From: Rhodotorula mucilaginosa
Taxonomy: Eukaryota > Basidiomycota > Microbotryomycetes > Sporidiobolales > Sporidiobolaceae
NCBI GenBank assembly: GCA_034406715.1
Contig: CP137876.1
Coordinates: 697,892 to 761,891, forward strand
Length of the DNA: 64,000 bases
Reading direction: 5' to 3'
Shown: one piece after another, positions 54,607 through 64,000 of the stretch
Position numbering within the stretch: position 1 is the first letter of the stretch
Layout of the letters: the number at the start of each line of letters is the position of its first letter
Program-made: the position numbers and the translations under genes
The notes under the pieces: generated by a model
Databases searched by the model: none
What the model was told of the DNA's origin: nothing
The model's input: the letters and a program-made list of their open reading frames with translations, nothing else

Positions 54607-56546
54607 TCAGAAGTGGACGCGCACGCAGGCGTTGAAATGGCTCACGACGGGGCAATACGGACACTTGAGGGTCCTGTGATGCGAAACGGGTCGGGGGTGA
54701 GCGAGGCTCGGCACAGTTCAAGAGAGAGGAAGGGGACTCGGACTCACGGCGTCCCCCTCGCGAGCCGCATGAGGCTCTCGCGCGCAATGACGTGCCCGCA
54801 CGGGAGCAGCATGGGCGGGTTCTGCGCCGTCGACTGTTCCTTCGAGACGGGGCACGCAAAGATCGAGTGGTACCGGTACGGCAGCGGGAGCGGGATCTCG
54901 ACCTGTGTGCGCGTAAGGCGTGGGCGTTTTCGTAACGGCGGCGGGCGGGCGTGTCGGGCGGGTTACATTTTGTGGGTAGCAAAGTCAAGGTGGGGGAAAG
55001 GGTTCGAGTAAACTCGCGAGTCAGTTGTCAGGAGATTGAGCGAGGCGCGCCAACCCGGTTGAGCGCGCAAACACCACTCACGGGCAACTCGCCGACGGCG
55101 CTCCACTCCGTCTTTTTCTCCTTCATGACCGTGCGAACTTTGATAATCTTGGCGAGGGCGCCACTCCCTCCAACATCGGTGACGACCGTGAGCGGCGAGT
55201 TCTTGGGGAGCGAGAGCAAGCGGAGGTACGCTTCGGTGAAGAGGAGCAGGAGCGGTTCGTTCGGGCGCAGCTCCAGTGGTCTCGGTGTTGTTGATGTGGT
55301 TGTTGGAGAGGAGGAGGAGGAAGAGGAGGCGAGGTAGGGAGCGTAGAGGGATCCGTAAGGGGACGAGAGGAGTCGATCGAGCGGCAAGTAGAGTGGCGAA
55401 GTGAGCAACGAGCAAACCAATGCGGTCCGAGATGAAGATCCGGACCCCGACGCCGACGAGCCGGAGAGGAGGAGCGGCCGGAAGTGTTGGCCCCCGTAGG
55501 CGAGCGCGCGCTCCAGATGCGGGTTGACCGGTCCGCGTTCGTGAGCGTGAGTGCGCTGCGAAGAGTTCCGCAAGATCGAAGACGACATGCTCGCGAGGGA
55601 CGACTTGCGCCGTTGTCTTGGGGCTCCGGCGGCGGCGGCGGCGGGGTGATCGCCATCTTTGTGGTCCTCCTGGTCCTCCTCGTGCTGCCGAGGTTGTTCG
55701 ATCCCCGCCATCGGTTCATCCTCCTCCTCCTCCACGGGGGCAGTGGCTGCGAGGACGAGTCGGATGTACTCTTCCTTGCGGAGTTGGAACAGCAGCTCGT
55801 CCGAGTCGGCATCGTCGCCCGCCCGCCGCGCCTCCTCGACCCACTCGATCGCGCGGGCACAGTCCCCTTGCCTGATTTGGGCAAGGATCTCGTGCAGTTG
55901 TTTCAAGCCCGCGAGCAGTTCCGGAGTGAGAGCGGGGGGTTGCGGGGTGTGCGATTCGGCGAGAAAGGTCGAGAGCGAGTGGAACGCGCCGATGCGGGCG
56001 AGGTGGATCGCGATGGTCTCGTTCAGGGCGGCGATCGCTTCCGGGTTGCTGAACGGGAGTCTCTGTGCTTGGTCTTGTTCAGCGGCGGCTGGTTGGGGGT
56101 GTGCGCGACGCCGGAGGAGAAGCGTTTCTTCGAGCGAAGTTGCGGCGGCGGCTGTGGTTGTCGAGGGCGTAGGCGGCGGCGGCGGCGGGAACAAGGGCGC
56201 AGGGGGTGCGCCGTATTTCTGCGCGGACGTTGCGTGTCAGTGCGAGCAGCGAGTTTCTACGCTACCCACAGCCCCCACGCACCCTGTCTACCGATTTTGC
56301 GAGTTTGTTGACGGCGTTCCCCCAGTCCTTGTGCTTCTGCGCGGATTCGGCGTTGCTCGTCTTCAAGTAGCTTGTGAGCGAGAGCAGCTCGTCGCCCGGC
56401 CCGGCTCCTGCGTCGTCGAGCGCTTGGCGTGCTCGTTCGAGGCGGCGGATGAGCGAGTCGACGTGCTCTTGGTCGGCGCGGTGGGCGGCGCGGGCGGCGC
56501 GAGTCAGCTGCGCGAGTTCTTCCGGCAACGGATCCACGTGCGACAT
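54607..56546 (-). CDS. RMD5: RMD5/GID2-like subunit of the GID/CTLH E3 ubiquitin ligase
   Basis: The CTLH ligase marks proteins such as gluconeogenic enzymes for degradation. The start is [17 protein letters not shown] (56546). A coiled helix region follows, then after an intron a Pro-rich insert ([10 protein letters not shown]). The LisH/CTLH part reads [20 protein letters not shown] and [20 protein letters not shown]. The CRA-like part includes [18 protein letters not shown]. The C-terminal degenerate RING has [26 protein letters not shown] and KCPYCP, typical of RMD5/RMND5. The central insert rich in Glu, Asp and His is longer than in yeast. It is divergent from IES6 with 132 bp between starts. 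Confidence 0.88.
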
Positions 56547-56678
56547 GTCCGCGGCAGCAGTTACGGCTCGAGAGTGCGCGGAGGTCAAAGTCTGAGCCAA
56601 GTGGGGAAGTCGACAGTCCGACGCAGGTCGCTCTCTCGCCACTCACTCCACTCTGGTAGCCAGCGACTAGATTGGGGA
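56547..56678. promoter_or_regulatory. Compact bidirectional promoter RMD5/IES6
   Basis: Only 132 bp separate the two start codons, so the promoters must overlap. No recognised site. Confidence 0.6.
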
Positions 56679-57389
56679 ATGCAGCGCACCAGCTCCTCGT
56701 CAGGCCGCTCGACGCCCGCAGCTGCCTCGTCCTCCGTCAGTCTCCACCTCTCTCGCCGCACTCACCCGCTCGCTGACTCTTTCTCGCCTTCTTCACAGCT
56801 CACGGCCGAAGAGCTGTCCTTTGCAGATGCTCCTCGCCCCTTCAAGAACCCGTACTACCTCAACCGAACCACCGCTGGACCGGGAGGAGGAGGAGGGAAG
56901 CGCACCAAAGCCCTCAAACAGATCATGGCCCTCGAGCGAGAACGCGTCGACCAACTCCTCGAGGCCAAGAAGCAGCAGTTGGTGGCGGGTGCAGGTGACG
57001 ACGCCGAGGCGCAGTTGCAGCAGGCGTTTCACCAGGTCGTCAGCTGTGAGTCCTTGCCTTTTTGGATGCGCCTCTTTTCACCAGTCGAGCTGACACGGTT
57101 TCTTGGCCGCCAGTCGCCTCGGTCGAGGCACCGCCGTCTTTGCTGCCCCAGAAACGCTACTGCGACATCACCGGTCTCGAGGTAAGCCTCCCTCCCTCAT
57201 CTCGTCGGGTTTCTCTTTTGCCCAGATGAAACTGAAACCCTCCGCCCCGCCCCGCAGGCCAAATACCAAGACCCGCGCTCGACCCTGAGGTACCACAACG
57301 CCGAGGTGTACGAAGTCTTGCACACCTTCCAACCCGCCGTCATCCAGGCCTACCTCGCCGTGCGCGGTCAGGGCGTCGTCCTCCGGTGA
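56679..57389 (+). CDS. IES6: INO80 chromatin-remodelling complex subunit IES6
   Basis: IES6 anchors the Arp5 module of INO80 in the nucleus. Exon 1 encodes MQRTSSSSGRSTPAAASSS. An intron with donor GTCAGT near 56735 and acceptor TTCACAG at 56799 follows. Exon 2 contains PRPFKNPYYLNRTTAGPGGG and KRTKALKQIMALERERVDQL. The YL1-type C-terminus is split by two more introns: VEAPPSLLPQKRYCDITGLE, AKYQDPRSTLRYHNAEVYEV and YLAVRGQGVVLR. If the first intron is retained the frame stays open, so the borders of exon 1 should be verified. Confidence 0.88.
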
Positions 57390-57849
57390 ACACCGCGCCT
57401 CTCTCTCTCTCTTTTCCTGTCGGGGCTATCAAGGGCTGTTGTTGTAACAGTGACACATCATTCTAGTCTCTTCGCCTGGCCGAGGTGTTTGGAGCTTTTT
57501 CTTGCTTGGGGCGGCTCAGAAAGGGGAGGGATGCTTGCATAACCCGCAAGCTCGACAAAAGGCTGCCTTCGCCCACACAGCTTCCGCTCATATTCTGCTT
57601 CTCTCCCCGACACATAAGGCTACTACCCTTTCGTCCGTGACCAAGAACAAAGGCAGACTACCCGGACCGCAAACCAAAAGCCGAGTCAAGCCGAGTCCCC
57701 GCCATTTCAGGGGATCAGAGTGGATCGATAGGCAGAACGGGGGGTCCATCTTGGCATTGTGTGTGTTATGAGAGAGAATGGCGGAGCAGCTAGGGAAAGG
57801 CGGGTACACAGAGTCGAGCTTCAGAACTCGCGAGATCGCGGAGGTGCCT
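57390..57849. other. Convergent 3' intergenic region
   Basis: 460 bp between convergent stops. No gene or repeat recognised. Confidence 0.35.
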
Positions 57850-59213
57850 TTATTTGCCGTAGATAAGTCGCTGACGGTGACCCATCCGGCCAAGTAGGAG
57901 ATGGCGGGGGAGATTATGCCAAGTATGCTGGTGCTGCAGTGGCACGCAATTTTGATGTCAGAGTCAGTCCTACGCAAAGGGACAAGGGACGTTGCACCTG
58001 TTCTGCCTCCTGGCTTGACGCGAGTTCAATGATTCTGATCGTTACCGGGAAAGGCCACTGTTCCTGTACGGGGTTTCAGAAAAAGGCGTTAGGCACAAGG
58101 AAGCGCAGCAGAGTGCGAGAGCGAAAGACGGCTCACGAACGCCTGTTCGACCGCTTTGGACCGCAGGTCATCTTCCTCCTCGGGAGTGAGTCCGTTTTGA
58201 ACTGCGTCTTTTTGGTCCAAATATGCTTCACGGTATGCCTCCCGGACATACTGCAGCACCGCAACCTCCTCGACCGGCGAAAAGCGCCCAGGCTGCTTGA
58301 GCTCGATGCGCATGTTCGAAATCCATTGCTGCGAGATCTTGGGGACGCGTTTCTGACTGTCCCGCGCTTCGTTTTCCATCTCGTTGAGGAGGTCTTCCGG
58401 CTCTCTTACAACGCCTTTGCTCGAGGCAAGGTCAAGCAAATGATCGAGTTCTTCTCGGACCCTCGAAGCCGTCCAGTGGGCGTGGCGCTCAATCTCCTCC
58501 GGGGTTTTCTCCGGTTTCGAGACCTGCGGCGCGGTGTTCTGCTTGTATTGGGCAGAGAGACAACAGTCAGTTTTCTGCTCCAACTATTGGAGCCAACAAC
58601 TTGCACAGGCTGGAGGCTCACCCCGCTGTCCAGGGTGGCGATCGCCCTCATCACAGCTTGCCACGGATGCCCTTTCTACCGCGTCGTGCCAAAGGAAGCA
58701 AGGGTCAGGTTTTACAGGGTCAGACACGCCTGCAAGAACGTAACACACCAGGATGTGTTGTGCCGCTGCGGATAGCAAGCGGTACCGCCTTGTTCTGCTC
58801 AAGCCCCGTTTGGGCCTTTTCTCCGCAGATTCCCCGAGGGCCTGCTTTTCCCTCAATGCCTGATTGTACATATCCACAAACAGCTTGAGGTACTCCTGTT
58901 GGATGAATTGCAGCACCACAAGGACATGTTCAGGGTCTGGGACGCCTTGCGAAAGTTTGTGCCGGACATTGCCATACCAGGCCGCGCATTCCCGAGGGGG
59001 GTGCTCGCACCCCTTGCCAGCGGTTTGTAGCAGCTCGTCAAGAAGTATCTCCCAGGGTCGCCTGCCCTGGTCCTTCGCTGCGGCGATATATCCTGAACTT
59101 TGCAGGAGCAGCGAATTGTAGCTGTTTTTCACCCCGAGCACGGTCGCGCGGATAACGCTCTCGATCTCCGCCTCGGAAGGTCCCGCAGGCCTGTGCCTCC
59201 TCGCTTTGGGCAT
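57850..59213 (-). CDS. Tandem paralogue B of an unrecognised two-lobed helical family
   Basis: Start MPKARRHRPAGPSEAEIESV at 59213, stop TAA at 57850-57852. Five exons assemble. Exon 1 carries lobe one (RPWEILLDELLQTAGKG, then CAAWYGNVRHKLSQGVPDPE and HVLVVLQFIQQEYL). Exon 2 is short (KGHPWQAVMRAIATLDSG). Exon 3 carries lobe two (EPEDLLNEMENEARDS, QQWISNMRIELKQPG, VAVLQYVREAYREAYL, GLTPEEEDDLRS). Two short exons follow, the last ending RQRLIYGK. The two lobes share a pattern of LL-E near the start, a central W, and a VLQ-V-EY closing helix. I do not recognise the family. The exon plan equals that of the neighbour at 59637-60953. Confidence 0.7.
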
Positions 59214-59636
59214 ACTTTCGGCGCGTCGAAGTGGGTAGCAGGGATTGAAAGGCGTACAGTCGGTGCCTGCCGTGCGGCCGGCGCCCCGCGGACAAGCCGA
59301 ACCGTCGCACGAAAGCTCGAGCCCACGGGGTGCGCACCCACCTCGCCCCTCCGCTCGGAGCAGCTCCACTTTTCTGGACTCTGAGATAGCAGCAGGCAGC
59401 TTGCCTGGTCTCTGTCCGTAGCTCACAACCCGAGCATCACCGAGTTTTTGTCAGCGGGACCAAGAAGCTGGCCTCTCATCGGGCACAAATATCTACAGCT
59501 TCTCCAAAGCGGGTCACAAGAGTCCCGGACTTTCACTCGTAAAGTCATTGCTTGAGAGCCTCATAAAACCTGAGAGACAAGTTTGGCAAGACAGGAACAA
59601 CAATTTTCAAGGCGGAACTTAAGGGCTGCTTGAGAC
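59214..59636. promoter_or_regulatory. Spacer between tandem paralogues
   Basis: 423 bp hold the 3' end of paralogue A and the promoter of paralogue B. No site recognised. Confidence 0.35.
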
Positions 59637-60953
59637 CTATCTGCCGTAGATGAGTCGCTGGCGCAACCCCAGCTGCACATGGCGTGCAAGATGGCGTTCA
59701 ATAGGGTGATGGTGCTGAGGGAGTAAAGCTCGAGGCGTCAGTAACGGCAGCACAGTCTTTGTTATACAAAACCGCAAAGATGAGAAGCTCACCTGATTGT
59801 CTTTGCCCAAAAGCTCAATGACTTGGAGGACAACTTGGTAAGGCAGGTCCGTCTGTTTTCAAACAGCAAAAGGGGGTCAAAGGCCAAGGCGGAGAGAGTT
59901 GGGAAAAGCAAGGATTGCCACCCACACATGTCTCCTGCAGCGCGTCATGGGACAATTCTGCTTTCTCCTTAGGCGAGAGTTCACGCTCATCCACGGAAAG
60001 GGCATACCCTTGCTCATAATCCTCCTTGACATACTGCAGGGCAACAACCGCATTGACTTGATGGATGTCGTGTGAGTGCTGGAGCTTGATCCACACGGCG
60101 CAGATCCACTGCGTGGCCGTGTCATGCTCCAATCCCACGCGATACCAGTGTGGGTTGTTATGGACAACCCTTTCCATCTCCTGCAGAAGGCTTTGCCAAG
60201 TCCTGAGTTCCCCCGCGTGAGTGGCGGCATCGACGAGATTACCCCATCTTTTGTGGATCTCGGACACTGTTTTTTCCGGCAGCTGTTCATCCTCTGGGGC
60301 TATTGGTTCCTGTAGCGTTGCAAACCCCTACACAAAGAAATTGATCAGAGTCCACAAATATCAAGCACAGCACAGGGAAAAGGTGCGCTCACTCCATGTT
60401 CCAGAATTCCGATGGCTTGAGTCACAGCCAAGGCTGGGTATCTTTCCTGAAGTCATATTGTCTTTCGGTATGTGCAATTAGGAATGGATGGAGTGTGTAG
60501 ACTGACCAGGACCTTCAATACGACCGCTAATTTTTCCGCCGCCGTCTCGCAAACGCTGCTGTGGGCTAGGTACTCGTTTCGGACAAGCTGCAGCACGACA
60601 AGAACATGCTTGAGTCTAGGCTCTGGAGAGGACGCAGAGGAGGAGACATTGGCCCGTGTAGAAGAGAGCCGGTTTCTGATGTTGGCTGTCCAAACCACAG
60701 CCTCCTTTCGAGGGTGTCCGTCTGCTGCGGTGTGCGTGTCTTGCAAGATCTGGTCAAGGAGGGTTTTCCAGCCCTCTGTCGCCTCTTTGTGGTGCTGAGC
60801 GGCAGCGTGCTCAGCGGATGCGAGGAGGTCCGGGTAGTCGCGCTCGGCCTTGAGAGCGATTGCTCTTGCGATCTCTTTGACCTTGTCGTCGGGGAGCACC
60901 TTGGACGTCGAAGACGTGGCAGCATGAGACGGTTTGAAAAGCTTCCGGTGCAT
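59637..60953 (-). CDS. Tandem paralogue A of an unrecognised two-lobed helical family
   Basis: Start MHRKLFKPSHAATSSTSK at 60953, stop TAG at 59637-59639. Exon 1 has lobe one: EGWKTLLDQILQDTHTAADG, VVWTANIRNRLSST and HVLVVLQLVRNEYLA. Exon 2 reads ERYPALAVTQAIGILEHG. Exon 3 has lobe two: EKTVSEIHKRWGNLVDAATH, TWQSLLQEMERVVHN, VVALQYVKEDYEQGYAL and LSPKEKAELSHDALQE. Exon 4 reads TDLPYQVVLQVIELLGKDNQ, and exon 5 ends RQRLIYGR. Identity to paralogue B is moderate, but every intron sits at the corresponding place. No signal peptide or membrane span is visible. Function unknown. Confidence 0.7.
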
Positions 60954-61696
60954 GATTTTGGGCGGAACAAGTGAAAGGAAGAGAACAGAAATATGGGTTC
61001 TCGCGACCCCTGACCCCTCTTGGTCCACGGACATGCCGAAACGAAAAACGCTTTCCCTCCGAGGCGGCGCACGCACGCACCTCTTGGCCGGAGAGGTGGA
61101 TTGCGCAAGCCGGCATATAGCATGCGAAAGCCGAGCCCCGACTCGCCGGAATCAACCACCTTTCGATCGGTAGACAATTGCGGATCGCTTTGGTTCCGAC
61201 GAAGCGAACGAATGCCAGCGAGGCGGTGAAAGAAGAAGGAGTGCCCGAGACTGGTTTTGAGCTGTAGTCGAAGAAGAGCTTTGAGGCTCGGGTATCGTCG
61301 CCGTCGCTTAGCAAGCCCCAGCGTGAGTTCCCACGAGCAGTTCGGACACGAACAGCAGCAGACTGATCGACGAGTTTTCGTTGCCCGATCACAATCATAG
61401 CGCCGGTCCCGGTGTCGATACTGCGTAGACCCACATCCTCCGTGCGTTGCTTCACGCCGTGAAGCCGAGAGGTCGAGTCGGTGATGAAAGCGATGAGGTG
61501 ACGCCTCGGCGTTCGCTGGCGGTATGCGAGGTCGGCGGCTCTGGCGTGGCATCATAGCCGTGGTCTCGGTCTGGTCAAGCACAGCCAGCTCGGCGTCAAG
61601 CTCCGGTTCGACGGTGAAGTGCGAGAGGACAAGCCGCGACGAACTTGTCCTCTTGCCTCGTCGACTTTCGACTTGTCAAGGACCAAAGGACCGAGG
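60954..61696. promoter_or_regulatory. Divergent intergenic region
   Basis: 743 bp lie between paralogue A and the membrane-protein gene. Long shadow frames exist on the minus strand (60811-61455) without motifs. An upstream start for the plus-strand gene is possible. Confidence 0.4.
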
Positions 61697-63286
61697 ATGC
61701 CCGTCGAGCTGCTCAGCTTTACGCCCGCGTATTGCATCGGTGCGCCTCCTCCTTCCCTCCGTCCTTCTACAGAGACGCTGATGCTCGCCCCCACATCGTC
61801 CGATGACCGCATCGACTGCTCAGTCGGCGCGTACCGCCTCGTACACGACCCAAAGCTGTACATTCCCATCTGGCAACGCTCGCAACGCTCCCTCCGACGC
61901 GCCTTGATCCTCGCCGTCCCGTTCCTCCTCGTCGCCTTTCCCTTGACCCGCCTCTGGGTCACCTTGGTCCTCTCGCGCTCGCCCTTTTCGCCCCGCAACC
62001 TCGACCAGGCCGCCTACTTGGGCATCTCGCCCATCACGTACACGACTTGGACTTTGACGCTGGGCCAGTTGAGCCTCCTCGTCGAGTGGATGCTCGCGCG
62101 CGAGTTGAAAAAGAGCAGGAACGAGGCCTACCGGCGCACAGTCCAGTCGCGCGGCAAGCGTGGGTCGGACAAAAACTTCTATTCTCCGAGGTTACACTCG
62201 TGATTGACCCAATGGGCCACCCCCGCAGCGGACGATTGGTGGCAACCGTACACGGAGGAGTGGCTCGTCCCGCCCGTCGAGCGAGCGTCCCGCACCGCCG
62301 AGAAGCAGTCGTTCTACTCGCGCCTCTCGAGCCCCCTCGTCCGCATGCTCCTCCTCAAGGGTGCGTCTATACCTAAGCCGAGTCTCTTGATCTGTTCAGG
62401 CTGACCTTGGGGTGTTGTCGCAGTCCTCTTGACGCCACTCAGTTTCATTCCCGGCCTGAGCCTCTGCATCCTCAGCTCGATCCGCGCACTCACGCTCGGC
62501 AGGCATCTACACAAGCCGGTGCGTTTGGTCTCGCGTTCAGTGGTTGGTGCGCGCGTTTTTGCTGACTCCCTTTTCTTCCGGACGACTACCAGTTTTTCGA
62601 AGCGAAAAAGATGACGTGCGTTCGGCGGGTCTGGTGCGGCTTCTCTCCTGTCGGCTTAATCGAGCTAACACCTTGTCAATACAGTCCTTCGCAAATCGAG
62701 CTATGGATGACGGAGCGAGAAGTCGCCTACCGAGGTGAGTCTTTCTCTTTCCTAGGTTTCTTCCCCTCACGCTCGCGATCGAGGATCACCAACCCGTGAC
62801 CGACACCCGCCACAGTCTTTGGTTTTGTCGCCTCGTTGATGGAACGGATCCCGCTGGTCGGGATCGTGTTGAGCATCTCGAACCGGATCGGAGCCGCCAT
62901 GTGGGCCCACGACGTGAGTGCTCTTTCTCTTTCTCTTTCTCTTTTCTCCTGCTCGTCCCCATACCCCTTCCGCACTGCCCCAGACACAAGCTAACTCCGG
63001 ATTTCAACGCCCCACCCAGCTCGAGAAACGCCAACACCAGTTCCGCTCGGGCGAACTCAAACCGACAAAGGTCTATCAATCCAAGACCGCCACGCTCGCT
63101 GCGAAACAGGAAGAGGTTGGAGTCGACTTGGAGGTGGTGCATGGACCGGGAGGGTTCCCGACGGAGAAGGGGCCGATCAAGATCACGGAGGAGGTGGGCA
63201 GGCCGGCGGCGAGGGTGGCGGCGCGATCGGTCGAGTTGGAAAAGTCGGAAAAGGCGCCGCCGCCTCCTCCGCTTCCGCCGAGGTGA
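61697..63286 (+). CDS. Multi-span membrane protein, RRT8/LDS-like
   Basis: The joined frame from the ATG at 61697 begins MPVELLSFTPAYCI. Hydrophobic segments follow: ALILAVPFLLVAFPLTRLWV, SPITYTTWTLTLGQLSLLVE, LLTPLSFIPGLSLCILSSIR and VFGFVASLMERIPLVGIVLS. The last is followed by ISNRIGAAMWAHDLEKRQ. This arrangement resembles fungal RRT8/LDS outer-spore-wall and lipid-droplet proteins. The family call rests on the final segment and the segment order. The C-terminal ~90 residues are hydrophilic and end with PPPPPLPPR. Six or seven short introns. The start is uncertain because the frame upstream of 61697 is also open for some distance. Confidence 0.6.
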
Positions 63287-63664
63287 GACCGCCTTCAAGC
63301 GGGTATTGTAATCAGCAGGCCTTGTTTTCGCCTTGTCGCCCCGCGCCTCTGCTCGCGCGATGGAAAGCGAGTCTCCGGAATTTGCAAGTGTCTCGGAGGT
63401 TTTGGCTTCCGACTTCTCCCTTTTCTTTCTCATGGCGGAGCTTGTATGCTATGATATTTGGCAGGCTCGAAGAGCATATCTGCTCTCTATGCTTGGCCAC
63501 GTCACTCGCATAGTTTGCGCTGAAGCGGATCGATCGGCGCGTTCTCGGAGTTCGGCTCCGCTTCGAGTCGAGTCGCCGGTTTCCTGCTTCTCGACACTAT
63601 AGAGACTCGCTTGCTTGAAGGAGGCGTGTATAGACACGAGACTGCCCCCCCCCCCCCCCCCCCG
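63287..63664. promoter_or_regulatory. Last intergenic region before the telomere, with C19 homopolymer
   Basis: 378 bp, ending in a run of 19 C at 63645-63663 directly before the ATG of the final gene fragment. No subtelomeric repeats or transposons are visible. Confidence 0.6.
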
Positions 63665-63939
63665 ATGTCCTACGCTGGCCAGGCTCACCACCCGCACGTT
63701 CCGGGGCATCCGCCGAATCGCCACTTGATCCCCCTCGCGCACGCCGACGACGCTCAGCAGCCGTACGTGCCGCCCGGGCTGGAGCTGCTCCAGGCGCATT
63801 GGTTCGTCAGGCATGGGGAACGAGCTCGTGAGTCCCCGCGCGGTCCGCGCTCTTTGTGAGGTCTGAGAGGATTCTATCGCTCTTCGACCGCTGACAACTT
63901 GTCCACCTTACACTGCCCACTCCGCCCTGCCGCCCCCAG
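63665..63939 (+). pseudogene. Histidine-phosphatase-like gene truncated by the telomere
   Basis: Exon 1 (63665-63827) encodes MSYAGQAHHPHVPGHPPN, then VPPGLELLQAHWFVRHGER. The RHGER segment is the active-site signature of histidine acid phosphatases. A GTGAGT donor at 63828 starts an intron that contains a GCTGAC branch site near 63889 and a CCCCCAG acceptor at 63933-63939. The very next bases are telomere repeats. The gene is therefore lost beyond its first intron. The C run just before the ATG may affect expression. Confidence 0.75.
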
Positions 63940-64000
63940 GGTTAGGGTTAGGGTTAGGTTAAGGGTTAGGGTTAGGGTTAGGGTTAGGGTTAGGGTTTAG
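63939..64000 (+). repeat. Telomere, TTAGGG-type repeats
   Basis: About ten GGGTTA units run to the end of the window, with variants GGTTAAGGG near 63956 and a final GGGTTTAG. The G-rich strand points outward, as expected for a right chromosome end. Confidence 0.95.

Overview
The window looks like the right end of a chromosome of a GC-rich basidiomycete yeast. Coding regions are GC-rich and cut by many short introns with GTGAGT or GTGCGT donors and CTGAC branch sites. The last 62 bases are a TTAGGG-type telomere read outward. A red yeast or relative in Pucciniomycotina (Rhodotorula-like) is my inference from protein style and codon use; no marker in the window proves it.

Layout. 1-5.5 kb holds three conserved genes: a 5'-truncated long-chain-base kinase, a small mitochondrial protein, and ribosomal protein eS1. 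5.5-8.5 kb has no gene I recognise. 8.5-22.9 kb is a nested graveyard of retrotransposons: at least two Ty1/copia lineages, several 5'-truncated LINE (non-LTR) copies ending in (TATC)n or (TATCC)n, and two copies of a short LTR. Target-site duplications can be read for five insertions, so the order of insertion is partly recoverable. 23-63.9 kb is dense with genes up to the telomere: an acidic hypothetical, NIP7, proteasome alpha1 (PRE5), a GPATCH11-like protein, a Baeyer-Villiger-type monooxygenase, a four-span membrane protein, an ERGIC-53-type lectin, an ankyrin-like repeat protein, NMNAT, a PTS1-tagged alpha/beta hydrolase, a hidden multi-exon hypothetical, a CCDC90/MCUR1-like protein, homoisocitrate dehydrogenase (LYS12), an AGPAT (SLC1), TTC27/EMW1, a methyltransferase, RMD5/GID2, IES6, two tandem paralogues of an unrecognised family, and an RRT8/LDS-like membrane protein. 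The last gene, a histidine-acid-phosphatase-like one, is cut off by telomere repeats exactly at the end of its first intron.

The genes are mostly housekeeping and do not form a metabolic cluster. Several pairs are divergent with short shared promoters (NIP7/PRE5, RMD5/IES6, membrane protein/lectin). The main points for follow-up are the telomere-truncated gene with no subtelomeric repeat buffer, the tandem novel gene family next to it, the LINE families with pentamer or tetramer tails and insertions as short as 28 bp, and GC-AG introns, one of which splits just after the eS1 start codon.
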